From Meiothermus granaticius NBRC 107808 (GTDB lineage: Bacteria; Deinococcota; Deinococci; Deinococcales; Thermaceae), in contig NZ_QWLB01000029.1 of assembly GCF_003574355.1 (NCBI RefSeq), positions 1 to 47,584 of the forward strand: DNA of 47,584 bases, given 5' to 3'. Positions within the stretch are counted from its first letter, which is position 1. The number at the start of each line of letters is the position of its first letter. Under the pieces are notes generated by a model. That model saw nothing but the letters and a program-made list of their open reading frames with translations. It made no database searches and had not been told where the DNA came from. Position numbers and translations under genes: made by a program. Positions 8,327-16,552 of this stretch are shown here, in pieces.

Positions 8327-8357
8327 TCGACAGCCGGTACGCTCTACCCGGTAGACT
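8327..8357 (+). promoter_or_regulatory. Promoter of ppc
   Basis: TCGACA (8327-8332), a 19-bp spacer, TAGACT (8352-8357), then 9 nt to ATG 8367. The -35 differs from TTGACA at one base; the spacer is slightly long. Confidence 0.5.
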
Positions 8358-8366
8358 GCTGCTGGG

Positions 8367-11018
8367 ATGAGCGAAGATCAGCTGTTTGAACAACTTAAAC
8401 GCGAGGTGGACTTGCTGGGCCGGGCCCTGGGGGAGGCGATTCAGACCCTCTCGGGCGAGCGCATGTTCGAGCTCGAGGAGACCGTCCGCAGCCTCACCAA
8501 AACCCTGCGCCAAACCCCTGACGCTGCTCAGCGCGACGAATTGCTGCGAATTGTGCGGGGGCTGAGCCTGGGGGAAGCCGAAAACCTGATCCGGGCGTTC
8601 TCGACCTATTTTCACCTGGCCAACCTGGCGGAGGAGCGCCAGCGGGTGCGGGTTAATCGCGAACGTGAACACAACAGCAGCCCTCACTCCCCTCGGGGAG
8701 AATCCTTCTTGGCGTTGGTAGGGGAGCTGAAAGCCCAGGGCCTGAGCTACGAACAGCTTTTGGAACTGTTCTCCAAACTGCGCCTGCACCTGACCTTCAC
8801 CGCTCACCCCACCGAGACCCGCCGCCGTACCCAGCGCTACCATATCGCGGAGATTGAGAAGCTTTTGGAAACGGGAGAGGAGGAGGGCTTAGTCCCCAGG
8901 GTGGCGCTGCTGTGGGGGACTTCCGAGCTTCGCAAGACCCGCCCCACCGTTGAGGACGAGGTTAAAGGGGGATTGTTCTACACCACCTTCACCCTTTGGC
9001 AGGCCATACCCCGGCTGGTGGAAGGGCTGGAGAAAGCGGTCGAGGCCCACTACGGGCGCCGCCCCGACCTCTCGCCGCCGCTGGTGTTTCGTAGCTGGAT
9101 TGGTGGCGATCGGGACGGAAACCCCAATGTGGTGCCCGAGGTCACGGTCTGGGCCCAGCAGTATGCCCGGGAGCAGGGACTGCGCCGCATGGTGGAGGCG
9201 GTTGATGGCTTAATCCGCGACCTCTCGCTCTCCGAGGACCGGGCCTTGATCTCGCGGGAGCTGCGTTTGGCCCTGGAGGAAAACACCCGGCGCCTGAACT
9301 TGCCCGAGCGCTTCGAGGGGGAGCCTTACCGTCGCTTTGGCATGGGTTTGCGCTACAAGCTACGGTCTCTTTTGGGGGAGCAGCCCGGTCCAGGGTATGC
9401 CTCGACCTCGGAGTTTGTGGCCGAGCTGCGCAAGGCTGAAAGCAGCCTGAACCAGGTGGGGCTGGGGGCGGTGGCTCGAGCCACGGTGCGCCCGCTGCGC
9501 ATAGATGCCGAGGCGTTCGGGCTGGATCTGGTCAGCCTGGATCTGCGTGAGGAATCCCGGGCCCTCACCGAGGCGGTGGCCGAGCTGATGCGGGTAGGGG
9601 GGGTGTGCGAGGCCTACGCCAGCCTCGAGCCCGCCGAGCGGGAGGCCTTGCTGACCCGTGAACTGGCCACTGCCCGGCCCCTGGCCCCGGTGGGCTACCG
9701 CCCCCAAACCAAGCCGCTACAAACTGCACTGGGGGCCCTTCAGGGCTGGAAGGCCCGGGGGGCCCACGTGGTGAGCATGACCCACCATGCCTCGGACCTG
9801 CTCGAGGTCATTCTGCTGGCCCGGGAGGTTGGATTATACCGCCCTGGGCGGGCCTTGCCCTTTGACGTGGTCCCGCTGTTTGAGACCCTGAGCGACCTTC
9901 AGAGGGCGCCCGAGATCGTGGGGCGGCTGCTGGATAACCCTGTGTTTAGGGCGCATGTGGCGGGGCGGGGTGGGCTCGAGGTCATGATCGGCTACTCTGA
10001 CTCCAACAAGGATGCAGGTTTTTGGGCGGCCAACTGGGCCTTGTACACCTCGCAGGAGGCCATTACCGCGGTGGCCCAGGGCTATGGGGTGCCGGTGTAT
10101 TACTTTCACGGGCGCGGAACCTCGACCGCCCGGGGTGGGGGGACGGCGGGGCGGGCCATCGCCAGCCTACCGCCGGGAACGGTGGGTGCGCGCATGCGCC
10201 TGACCGAGCAGGGCGAGGCGCTGGCCGATCGCTACTCCCATCCCGATCTGGCCTACCGCAACCTCGAGCAGATGCTCTATCACTTCACCCTTGCGTCGGC
10301 CCGCGACCTTTATGCCCAGCCCAAGCCCCTAAAACCCGAGTGGCGTGAGGCCATGGATCGGGCCAGCCGGCGCAGCACCGAGGTCTATCGGGAACTGCTG
10401 TTGCGCCCAGGGTTCTTCGAGTTCTATGAACAGTTCACCCCCATCCGCGAGATCGGGGCCCTCAACATCGCCAGCCGTCCGGTCTATCGCTCGGGCAAGG
10501 TGCGCGAGATCAAAGACCTCCGGGCTATCCCCTGGGTAATGTCCTGGACACAGGTTCGCCTGCTCCTGCCCGGTTGGTACGGACTGGCTGAGGGGCTGGA
10601 GGAGATTCCGCTGGAGCTTCGTCGCGAGATGTTCGAGGGGTGGCCGTTCTTCGCCACCACCCTTGACTCCGCAGCCATCGCGCTCGCCAAGGCCGATCTG
10701 GGGGTGGCCCGGGAGTATCAACGCCTGGTCGAACCCCAGCTCAACGCGCAGTTTTTCCCAGGGATTGAGGCCGCCCTAATCAAAACCCAACGGATGCTCG
10801 AGGAGACCTTTGGAGGCCCCTTGCTGGTCCACCACCCGGTTTTGGCTCGGCAGACCGAGCTGCGCAATCCCTATGTAGACCCCATTAGCCTGGTACAGGT
10901 GGAGTTGCTGGAGCGCTATCGCCGCACCCCACCCGAGGCCCCGGAACGACCGGGGCTCGAGCGGGCCTTGATGCTCTCGATTTTGGGCATCGCTGCCGGC
11001 TTGAGGAATGCCGGCTGA
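8367..11018 (+). CDS. ppc: Phosphoenolpyruvate carboxylase
   Basis: 883 aa, normal for bacterial PEPC. It makes oxaloacetate from PEP and bicarbonate, refilling the TCA cycle. Conserved sites: catalytic His147 in [27 protein letters not shown] near residue 245, [10 protein letters not shown] at 542-551, and [13 protein letters not shown] around His581 (mobile loop/PEP site). The C-terminus ends [11 protein letters not shown], where most PEPCs end RNTG. Downstream of the stop the NYN gene has its own TACAAT box. Confidence 0.97.
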   Translation: MSEDQLFEQLKREVDLLGRALGEAIQTLSGERMFELEETVRSLTKTLRQTPDAAQRDELLRIVRGLSLGEAENLIRAFSTYFHLANLAEERQRVRVNREREHNSSPHSPRGESFLALVGELKAQGLSYEQLLELFSKLRLHLTFTAHPTETRRRTQRYHIAEIEKLLETGEEEGLVPRVALLWGTSELRKTRPTVEDEVKGGLFYTTFTLWQAIPRLVEGLEKAVEAHYGRRPDLSPPLVFRSWIGGDRDGNPNVVPEVTVWAQQYAREQGLRRMVEAVDGLIRDLSLSEDRALISRELRLALEENTRRLNLPERFEGEPYRRFGMGLRYKLRSLLGEQPGPGYASTSEFVAELRKAESSLNQVGLGAVARATVRPLRIDAEAFGLDLVSLDLREESRALTEAVAELMRVGGVCEAYASLEPAEREALLTRELATARPLAPVGYRPQTKPLQTALGALQGWKARGAHVVSMTHHASDLLEVILLAREVGLYRPGRALPFDVVPLFETLSDLQRAPEIVGRLLDNPVFRAHVAGRGGLEVMIGYSDSNKDAGFWAANWALYTSQEAITAVAQGYGVPVYYFHGRGTSTARGGGTAGRAIASLPPGTVGARMRLTEQGEALADRYSHPDLAYRNLEQMLYHFTLASARDLYAQPKPLKPEWREAMDRASRRSTEVYRELLLRPGFFEFYEQFTPIREIGALNIASRPVYRSGKVREIKDLRAIPWVMSWTQVRLLLPGWYGLAEGLEEIPLELRREMFEGWPFFATTLDSAAIALAKADLGVAREYQRLVEPQLNAQFFPGIEAALIKTQRMLEETFGGPLLVHHPVLARQTELRNPYVDPISLVQVELLERYRRTPPEAPERPGLERALMLSILGIAAGLRNAG

Positions 11019-11042
11019 GGGCGCCGCCCCACTCCAGGGTGA

Positions 11043-11048
11043 TACAAT
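11043..11048 (+). promoter_or_regulatory. -10 box of the NYN gene
   Basis: TACAAT 48 nt upstream of ATG 11097. It gives a leader of about 40 nt that contains the SD GAGAGGA. No convincing -35 element. Confidence 0.4.
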
Positions 11049-11096
11049 CTATGGGGGAGATCTTCCCTTTCAGACGAACTTTTGAGAGGACTGTGT

Positions 11097-11678
11097 ATGC
11101 CTGATCCTTTAAGTCATGTTCCTGGCTGGAGCCCGGCCCAGCGGGTGGGTTTGTTTGTGGATACCCAAAACCTCTATCACTCGGCACGGGATTACTATGG
11201 CCAGAACGTCAATTTCGAGAGCCTAATGCGCTACGCGGTGGGGGGGCGGCAGTTGGTGCGGGCTACGGCCTATGTGGTGGAACGGGAGAACGACACCTCC
11301 GCCTGGCCCTTTATCTATAAGCTTTCCACCATCGGGTTTCGCGTGCGCCGAATGAACCTGACCCTCAAAGAGACCACCGATGAAGGCAAACCCATCTATG
11401 AGGGCAACTGGGATATGGGGATTGCGGCCGATATGGTGCGGTTGATGCACGCCTTGGATGTGGTGGTGCTGGGCTCGGGCGATGGCGACTTTGTGGACAT
11501 CATCGAGGTATTGATGGAGCGCGGCATCCGGGTTGAGGTGATCGCTTTTAAGGAGACCACCTCGCAAAAATTGGTGGATGCGGTAGACCGCTTCGTTCAC
11601 CTACCTGAGATTGAAAACGCTTTTGTGCCTACGCGCGATCGCTCCTTGATGCCTAAGGCGGAGAACCCCTCCCCCTGA
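11097..11678 (+). CDS. NYN (PIN-like) domain protein, LabA/DUF88 family
   Basis: 193 aa. ATG 11097 has an SD (GAGAGGA, 11084-11090) 6 nt upstream. A TTG five codons earlier is less likely. The acidic residues expected of a PIN-like nuclease fold are visible: VGLFVDTQNLYH near the N-terminus, WDMGIAADMVRLMH in the middle, and VVVLGSGDGDFVDIIE after it. FKETTSQKLVDAVDRFVHL closes the domain. Such proteins are predicted RNases; the cellular target is unknown. The gene converges with the ABC permease gene, 2 bp apart. Confidence 0.85.
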   Translation: MPDPLSHVPGWSPAQRVGLFVDTQNLYHSARDYYGQNVNFESLMRYAVGGRQLVRATAYVVERENDTSAWPFIYKLSTIGFRVRRMNLTLKETTDEGKPIYEGNWDMGIAADMVRLMHALDVVVLGSGDGDFVDIIEVLMERGIRVEVIAFKETTSQKLVDAVDRFVHLPEIENAFVPTRDRSLMPKAENPSP

Positions 11679-11680
11679 GG

Positions 11681-12505
11681 TTAGCCTTTGGTGGCTCCCG
11701 TGGTCAGACCTCCGATCAGGTAGCGCTGGATCAGGGCAAAGAACACCAACACCGGTATCAATCCCAGCGCGGCGGCGGCGGTCATATTCCCCCAGTCCAC
11801 ATTGAACTTGCTGATGAAAAACAGCAGACCGACCGGGAAGGTTTTGAGGTTGTCGCTGTTGATGAACATTAGGGCGAACAGCAGCTCGGCCCAGGCTCCT
11901 ACAAAGACGAAGCCTATGGTGGCGACCAGCCCGGGCAGGGTTAGGGGCAGAACCACCCGGAGCAGGGCTTGGAAACGGGTACAGCCATCTATCCGGGCGG
12001 CCTCCTCGAGCTCCTGGGGGATGCCATCAAAAAAGTTTTGCATCAAAAAAGCGGCAAAAGGAACGTTGAAGGCGGTGTAGATCAAGATCAGCCCCAACCA
12101 GGTATTGAGCAGGTGCAATTCAGCAAATATCCGGTACAGCGGGGCAATAAGCAGCACCAAGGGAAACATCTGAGTGGTCAACAGGAGTAGCATCACCCCG
12201 GGTTTGCCGCGAAAGTTAAACCTGGAGAACGCATACCCTGTGGCAGTGGCCAGCAGCGTAGCGATTAAAGCCGTGGAGAGTGAGACCACCAAACTGGCTC
12301 GGAAATAGGCGGGGAAGTTGGTGTTGTGCAAGACAAAGGCAAAGTTTGCCAGGGTCAAGTTCTCAGGCCAGTAGCGAACCGCGTGGCTAAACAGCTCCCG
12401 ATCCGGAGTGAAGGCGATCTTAAGCACCCAGTACAAGGGAAATATGGCAAACAGCGCATACAGCGCCAACGCCACGATACGCCCCAGCCGCAGCAAGGTC
12501 TTCAT
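11681..12505 (-). CDS. Sugar ABC transporter permease, MalG type
   Basis: 274 aa, about six membrane helices. The EAA loop that contacts the ATPase is EEAARIDGCTRFQALLRVVLP near residue 185. The 3'-most gene of the operon, it overlaps the MalF-type gene by 4 nt (ATGA). With that protein it forms the membrane channel of a binding-protein-dependent carbohydrate importer. No ATPase gene is in the operon, so a shared MsiK/MalK-type ATPase encoded elsewhere is presumed. The sugar cannot be told from sequence. Confidence 0.92.
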   Translation of the reverse strand: MKTLLRLGRIVALALYALFAIFPLYWVLKIAFTPDRELFSHAVRYWPENLTLANFAFVLHNTNFPAYFRASLVVSLSTALIATLLATATGYAFSRFNFRGKPGVMLLLLTTQMFPLVLLIAPLYRIFAELHLLNTWLGLILIYTAFNVPFAAFLMQNFFDGIPQELEEAARIDGCTRFQALLRVVLPLTLPGLVATIGFVFVGAWAELLFALMFINSDNLKTFPVGLLFFISKFNVDWGNMTAAAALGLIPVLVFFALIQRYLIGGLTTGATKG

Positions 12506-13383
12506 ACCCGCACCATCCGACGCACCTGAGTGACGACCAGAGCGTAAGCCCCCAGCAGCACCAGCAGAGCCGTAGATAGGGTGGCGGCGTAACCAAAGTC
12601 CAGCTTGGTATAGGCGGTCGAAAAGATATAGGTGGTCAGAATTTGGCTGCTGTTGGCCGGCCCACCTCCGGTCATGACCCAGATGAGATCGGTGAAGTTG
12701 GCAATCCAGATGGAACGCAGCAGCACGGTAATCACCATGGTGGGAACCAGAAAGGGCAAGGTGATGTGGGTGAAGCTGCGCCAGGACCCTGCCCCGTCAA
12801 TCGCGGCGGCTTCGTATAGCTCGTTAGGGATACTCTGAAGTGCGGCTAAAAAGGTGATGGCGAAGAACGGGATACCAAACCAGACGTTGGCGATCACCGC
12901 GCCCCACAGGGCGGTCTGGGGATCAGAGAGCATGTTTAGGGGGTCGCTGCGCAAGTGCAGCCGCATCAGCAGATCTGAGATTGGGCCGATGTTGGAGTTA
13001 AACAGCCATTTCCAGGTCATGCCGCCTAAAAAGGGCGGCACCGCCCAGGGCAGAAACACCACCGCTTGATACAGCGTGCGCAAAGGGAAGGGCTTGACCA
13101 GCAGCAGAGCCAAACCCAGCCCCAGGCTAAACTGGAACACCAGCGAGCCCAGGGTCCACACCAAGGTGTTCTTGAGCGCTTGCCAAAAGAGTGGATCCCG
13201 CAGCAGCTCGGCGTAGTTGCTCAGGCCCACCCAGCCTCGGTTTAGGGGGTCATAAATGATCCAGCGCTGAAAGGAACTGGCGACTCCGTAGATCAGGGGC
13301 ACCAGAAGCAGGCCACCCAGCACCAGCAGGGTGGGCAAGAGGTACCAATAAGGCTCGAGGTTCGCCCGAAGGTTGGCAGACAC
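12502..13383 (-). CDS. Sugar ABC transporter permease, MalF type
   Basis: 293 aa from GTG 13383. Six or so membrane helices; the EAA loop is YEAAAIDGAGSWRSFTHITLP near residue 190. The frame also allows ATG 13437, which overlaps the end of the binding-protein gene by 22 nt but has no SD. GTG 13383 has AGGGGG 7 nt upstream, and gives the short 12-residue N-terminus before the first helix (LEPYWYLLPTLLVLGG) usual for the family. This start lies inside a strong hairpin (13377-13404), discussed separately. It pairs with the downstream MalG-type permease. Confidence 0.9.
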   Translation of the reverse strand: MSANLRANLEPYWYLLPTLLVLGGLLLVPLIYGVASSFQRWIIYDPLNRGWVGLSNYAELLRDPLFWQALKNTLVWTLGSLVFQFSLGLGLALLLVKPFPLRTLYQAVVFLPWAVPPFLGGMTWKWLFNSNIGPISDLLMRLHLRSDPLNMLSDPQTALWGAVIANVWFGIPFFAITFLAALQSIPNELYEAAAIDGAGSWRSFTHITLPFLVPTMVITVLLRSIWIANFTDLIWVMTGGGPANSSQILTTYIFSTAYTKLDFGYAATLSTALLVLLGAYALVVTQVRRMVRV

Positions 13384-13404
13384 CAGGGAACCCCCTGGTG
13401 TCTG
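13377..13404 (-). promoter_or_regulatory. Intercistronic hairpin masking the permease ribosome site
   Basis: Perfect 12-bp stem (CAGACACCAGGG with CCCTGGTGTCTG) and a 4-nt loop, between the binding-protein stop at 13416 and the permease GTG at 13383. On the mRNA the SD-like AGGGGG lies in the 5' arm and loop, and the GTG in the 3' arm. No U-tract follows, so it is not a standard terminator. Confidence 0.7.
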
Positions 13405-13415
13405 TCGCTTGGACG

Positions 13416-14678
13416 TTACTTGTTGCTTGCCTTCCATTTGGCGTAAGCCTTTTCCATGTAGTCGGCCAGGTGCTGGGCCGTGACCTCGGCGGTCTGCTGC
13501 CCCAGCAGGAGCTTTTGGGTTTCCTGAACGGAGTACACGTCGAGGAAGTTGCCCAGTTCAGGAATTTGGAAGGGGAAGAAGCTCAGGGTGTATTTGGGGC
13601 TTCGCAGCTCGTCGAACCAGGCCTTGAAGGTTGGGCTCGAGTAGTAGGGGTCTTTCTCCGAGGATTGAATCGAGGGGATGGTTCCCACATACTTCGACCA
13701 CTTCAGGTTAACGCTGGGGCTGGCCAGATAGGCGATGAGCTTCCAAGCCGCCTCTTTGTTCTTGGAGCTCTTAAACATAGACCAACCGGCAAAGCCCGGT
13801 TTTAGGAAACCTTTTCCACTGGGCCCCAGCGGCATGGGTACCACCCCGAACTGATCCGGGCTCATTTTCTCCTGTACCGGTTGCAGGGTGTCGGGGTCTT
13901 GATCCAGCATGGCGCAGGTACCGGAATAGAACCCCGAGACGATCTCGTTGAAGCCCCAGGTGACCGAGTCGGGGGGAGCCCAGCCCTTCTGGTAAAGCTG
14001 AGCCCACATTGAAAGCCCCTCTACATGGGCCTTGTCGGTGAAGGTGCTCTTGCCGCTGGGGGTAAACCAGTTAGGGGTTCCGGCCTGGTTGCTCATGAAC
14101 CAGAAGATGTTATCGAAGCTGCCCCGGGCCCCCCGGAGGCAATAGCCGTAGACCCCTTTGCTCTTATTGGTGACGGCTTCGGCCACCTTCATGAACTCAG
14201 CCAGTGTGGTCGGGGGTTTAACTCCAGCATCGGCCAAGATCTTCTTGTTGTAGAACAAGCCCCGGATGTAAAAGCCATAGGGGATCTCGAGCATCTGCCC
14301 CTGGTAGAGCGAACCCGCCTCTGTGGCCCGGGCCGAGAGGTCGTTTTTGTACTGCCAGGTGCCAAGATAGGATTTGAGGTTCTCGAGCTGATTGGTGGCC
14401 CCGTACAAGGCCAGCCATTTGTCGGGCATCTCCACCACATCGGGAGCCTGGCCGCCTTGAACCATGGTCAGCAAGCGCTCAAAGCTCTGCTCCCACGGCA
14501 GGGAGATGATCTCGACGTTGATCCCAGGGTTTTGGCTCTCGAAATCTTTGATCAGGCCCTGCAATAGCTGGGTGCGCTGGGGGCTGGTGATGACCTCGAC
14601 CAGCTGGAGCTTGGTCCCTTGGGCAAAGGCCAGCACCAGCGACAGCAGACCGATCCAAACCGAAAAACGCTTTAACAT
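13416..14678 (-). CDS. Sugar ABC transporter substrate-binding protein
   Basis: 420 aa. A Sec signal peptide (KRFSVWIGLLSLVLAFAQG) is followed by a mature start with no lipobox Cys, so the protein may be periplasmic or stay anchored by its uncleaved helix. The family 1 solute-binding pattern is clear: FESQNPGINVEIISLPWEQ, then GGQAPDVVEMPD, and PYGFYIRGLFYNKKILADAG. SD AAAGGAG lies 4 nt before ATG 14678. It is the second gene of the GntR-controlled operon, 45 nt after the regulator. The ligand is probably a sugar or oligosaccharide. Confidence 0.93.
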   Translation of the reverse strand: MLKRFSVWIGLLSLVLAFAQGTKLQLVEVITSPQRTQLLQGLIKDFESQNPGINVEIISLPWEQSFERLLTMVQGGQAPDVVEMPDKWLALYGATNQLENLKSYLGTWQYKNDLSARATEAGSLYQGQMLEIPYGFYIRGLFYNKKILADAGVKPPTTLAEFMKVAEAVTNKSKGVYGYCLRGARGSFDNIFWFMSNQAGTPNWFTPSGKSTFTDKAHVEGLSMWAQLYQKGWAPPDSVTWGFNEIVSGFYSGTCAMLDQDPDTLQPVQEKMSPDQFGVVPMPLGPSGKGFLKPGFAGWSMFKSSKNKEAAWKLIAYLASPSVNLKWSKYVGTIPSIQSSEKDPYYSSPTFKAWFDELRSPKYTLSFFPFQIPELGNFLDVYSVQETQKLLLGQQTAEVTAQHLADYMEKAYAKWKASNK

Positions 14679-14723
14679 AAAACTCCTTTCTGCAAAGTGG
14701 GCTTTAGGCCGTTGGGGCTTGCT

Positions 14724-15416
14724 TCATGCACGCAAATCCTCCTCGACAATGCGCAGCATCTCCCACACCGCTTGCCGAGCCCCTGCGGGGTCGCGGGCGT
14801 GGATGCGCTCGTAGATGACCCGGTGCAGCGGCAAGGTGCGCCGAGCGAAGTTGGCTTTGCCCAAGGGATGCGCCCAAAAGCGCTCGAGCACATCCCATAC
14901 CGATTGCAGCAACTGGAGGAACAGGGGGTTGCCGCAGTAACGGTACAGCGCCAGGTGGAAGGCCTTGTCGCTTTCGGGGTTATCCCCCTTTTGGCTAAAC
15001 TCCCCCTCCAGAGCCTCCACCAACTGCCCCAGGTGGGCAATTTCCGCAGGACTAGCCCTCGAGGCCACCAGCGCGGCGGCTTCCGCCTCGAGCGCCCGGC
15101 GCAGCTCGAGGGCCTGCAGGAGGTTTTGCCGCTCGGCCTCAAAACTCACCACCAGGTAGTGGTTGCTGGGGGAGAGGCTGCGCAGCAAGTAGGTACCGCT
15201 TCCGGTTTTAGATCCCACCACCCCCAGGGCCGCCAGATGCCGCAGGGCCTCTCGCACGGTAGGCCGACTGAGCCCCAGGCTAGCCGCCAGTTCCCGCTCG
15301 GCAGGGAGCCGGGCTCCCACCGGTACGGCATTGCGGCTGATGTAGTCGCTCAGGGACTGCACCGCCGCTTCTACTCGAGAAGCGGGGATGACCGGTTTAA
15401 GCCTCGTCGTGCTCAT
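14724..15416 (-). CDS. GntR-family regulator with FCD domain
   Basis: 230 aa from ATG 15416. The frame runs up to 15539, but the promoter lies in that part. The winged helix is at the N-terminus (RLPAERELAASLGLSRPTVR, residues of about 38-57). The FCD effector domain follows, with DKAFHLALYRYCGN and RVIYERIHARDPAGA as expected. FadR-type regulators usually sense carboxylic acids or sugar acids. It heads the ABC importer operon and probably controls it together with itself, through the inverted repeat at 15421-15441. That link is inferred. Confidence 0.92.
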   Translation of the reverse strand: MSTTRLKPVIPASRVEAAVQSLSDYISRNAVPVGARLPAERELAASLGLSRPTVREALRHLAALGVVGSKTGSGTYLLRSLSPSNHYLVVSFEAERQNLLQALELRRALEAEAAALVASRASPAEIAHLGQLVEALEGEFSQKGDNPESDKAFHLALYRYCGNPLFLQLLQSVWDVLERFWAHPLGKANFARRTLPLHRVIYERIHARDPAGARQAVWEMLRIVEEDLRA

Positions 15417-15420
15417 AAAA

Positions 15421-15441
15421 TTGGTCTGACAGCTTGACCAA
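15421..15441 (-). promoter_or_regulatory. Candidate GntR operator
   Basis: Inverted repeat TTGGTC-N9-GACCAA, placed directly downstream of the -10 box and over the expected transcription start of the GntR gene, 5 nt before its ATG. The position suits self-repression relieved by the transported ligand. Confidence 0.6.
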
Positions 15442-15470
15442 AAGCTACCCAGAACCCCCCAATTTGTCAA
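15442..15470 (-). promoter_or_regulatory. Promoter of the GntR-ABC importer operon
   Basis: On the minus strand TTGACA (15470-15465), a 17-bp spacer and TAGCTT (15447-15442). The optimal -35 and spacing suggest a strong promoter that needs a repressor. Confidence 0.65.
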
Positions 15471-15483
15471 GGTGACCGCCGCA

Positions 15484-15512
15484 TTGAGCCGCCCAAAGAG
15501 GGGTGAGAGAAT
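15484..15512 (+). promoter_or_regulatory. Leaderless promoter of queA
   Basis: TTGAGC (15484-15489), a 17-bp spacer, GAGAAT (15507-15512), then 6 nt to ATG 15519. The geometry equals that of the Nudix and tsaD promoters, though the -10 is degenerate. Confidence 0.5.
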
Positions 15513-15518
15513 GAGGGG

Positions 15519-16523
15519 ATGAGCGGTTTGTCCTATCATTACGCTCTACCTCCAGAGCTAATTGCCCAGGAAGGGGTCGAGCCCCGCGATGCCTCGAGGC
15601 TGATGGTGCTCCACCGCGACTCCGGTCGGCTGGAGCATCGGATCTTTCGGGAAATTCCCCTATACCTGCGGCCTGGGGATGTGCTGGTGCTCAACGAGAG
15701 CAAAGTGATCCCGGCGCGCCTCTACGCCCGCAAACCCACCGGGGCGCGCATCGAGACCTTCTTGGTCCGTGATCTGGGCGAAAACCGCTGGGAAGTCCTG
15801 CTGCGCCCTGCCCATAAAGCCCCTGTGGGAACGGAGCTTTGGTTCCCCGATGGCCTGAGGGCCAGGGTGGAGGGGGTTGAGGCGGATGGGACTCGAGTGC
15901 TGCGCTTCAGCGAGAGCGTCTGGGAGCATCTGGAACGCCTGGGTCAGACCCCGCTGCCCCCCTACATTCACGCGGCCGTAGACCCTCAGCGTTACCAGAC
16001 CGTTTACGCCAAAACCCCCGGCTCGGTCGCGGCTCCAACCGCCGGCTTGCACTTCACCCCTGAGCTTTTGGAGCGCATCCAGGCTATGGGGGTTGAACTG
16101 CACACGGTCACGCTGCATGTTGGCCCCGGCACCTTTAAACCGGTGAAGGGGGACCCCGAGGCCCACCCCATGCACACCGAGCCCTACGAAATTCCCGCGG
16201 AGAGCGCTCGAGCCATCAACCAGGCCAAAGCCGAGGGGCGGCGGGTGATTGCGGTGGGGACCACGGTGGTGCGGACCCTCGAGTCGGCCTGGGGGAGGGA
16301 GGGGCTCGAGGCGGGCGTGGGCCAGACCCAACTCTTCATTCGCCCCGGCTTTACCTTCCGCGCGGTAGATGCCCTGGTGACCAACTTCCATCTGCCCAAC
16401 TCCACCCTTCTGATGCTAGTCTCGGCCTTTGCCGGGCACGAACGGGTCCTGCAGGCTTACCAGACCGCGGTGGAAGAACGCTACCGCTTCTACAGCCTAG
16501 GGGATGCGATGCTGATTCTCTGA
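15519..16523 (+). CDS. queA: S-adenosylmethionine:tRNA ribosyltransferase-isomerase
   Basis: 334 aa. It transfers and isomerises the ribosyl part of SAM onto 7-aminomethyl-7-deazaguanine in tRNA, forming epoxyqueuosine at the wobble position of GUN anticodons. Family signatures: DVLVLNESKVIPARLYARK, then SVAAPTAGLHFTPELLERI, TLHVGPGTFKPVK, HTEPYEIP, and VTNFHLPNSTLLMLVSAFAG. No tgt or other queuosine gene is adjacent. It diverges from the GntR gene. An out-of-frame ATG at 15511 is ignored. Confidence 0.96.
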   Translation: MSGLSYHYALPPELIAQEGVEPRDASRLMVLHRDSGRLEHRIFREIPLYLRPGDVLVLNESKVIPARLYARKPTGARIETFLVRDLGENRWEVLLRPAHKAPVGTELWFPDGLRARVEGVEADGTRVLRFSESVWEHLERLGQTPLPPYIHAAVDPQRYQTVYAKTPGSVAAPTAGLHFTPELLERIQAMGVELHTVTLHVGPGTFKPVKGDPEAHPMHTEPYEIPAESARAINQAKAEGRRVIAVGTTVVRTLESAWGREGLEAGVGQTQLFIRPGFTFRAVDALVTNFHLPNSTLLMLVSAFAGHERVLQAYQTAVEERYRFYSLGDAMLIL

Positions 16524-16552
16524 GGCCGGGGGCCCAGGCTGTGAAGAGCACT

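Noticed and set aside
8271-8843. Upstream extension of the FAD oxidoreductase frame to 575 aa
   Set aside because: It is antisense to ppc and lies beyond a good -10 box 7 nt before ATG 8270. The FAD-binding motif should lie at the N-terminus.
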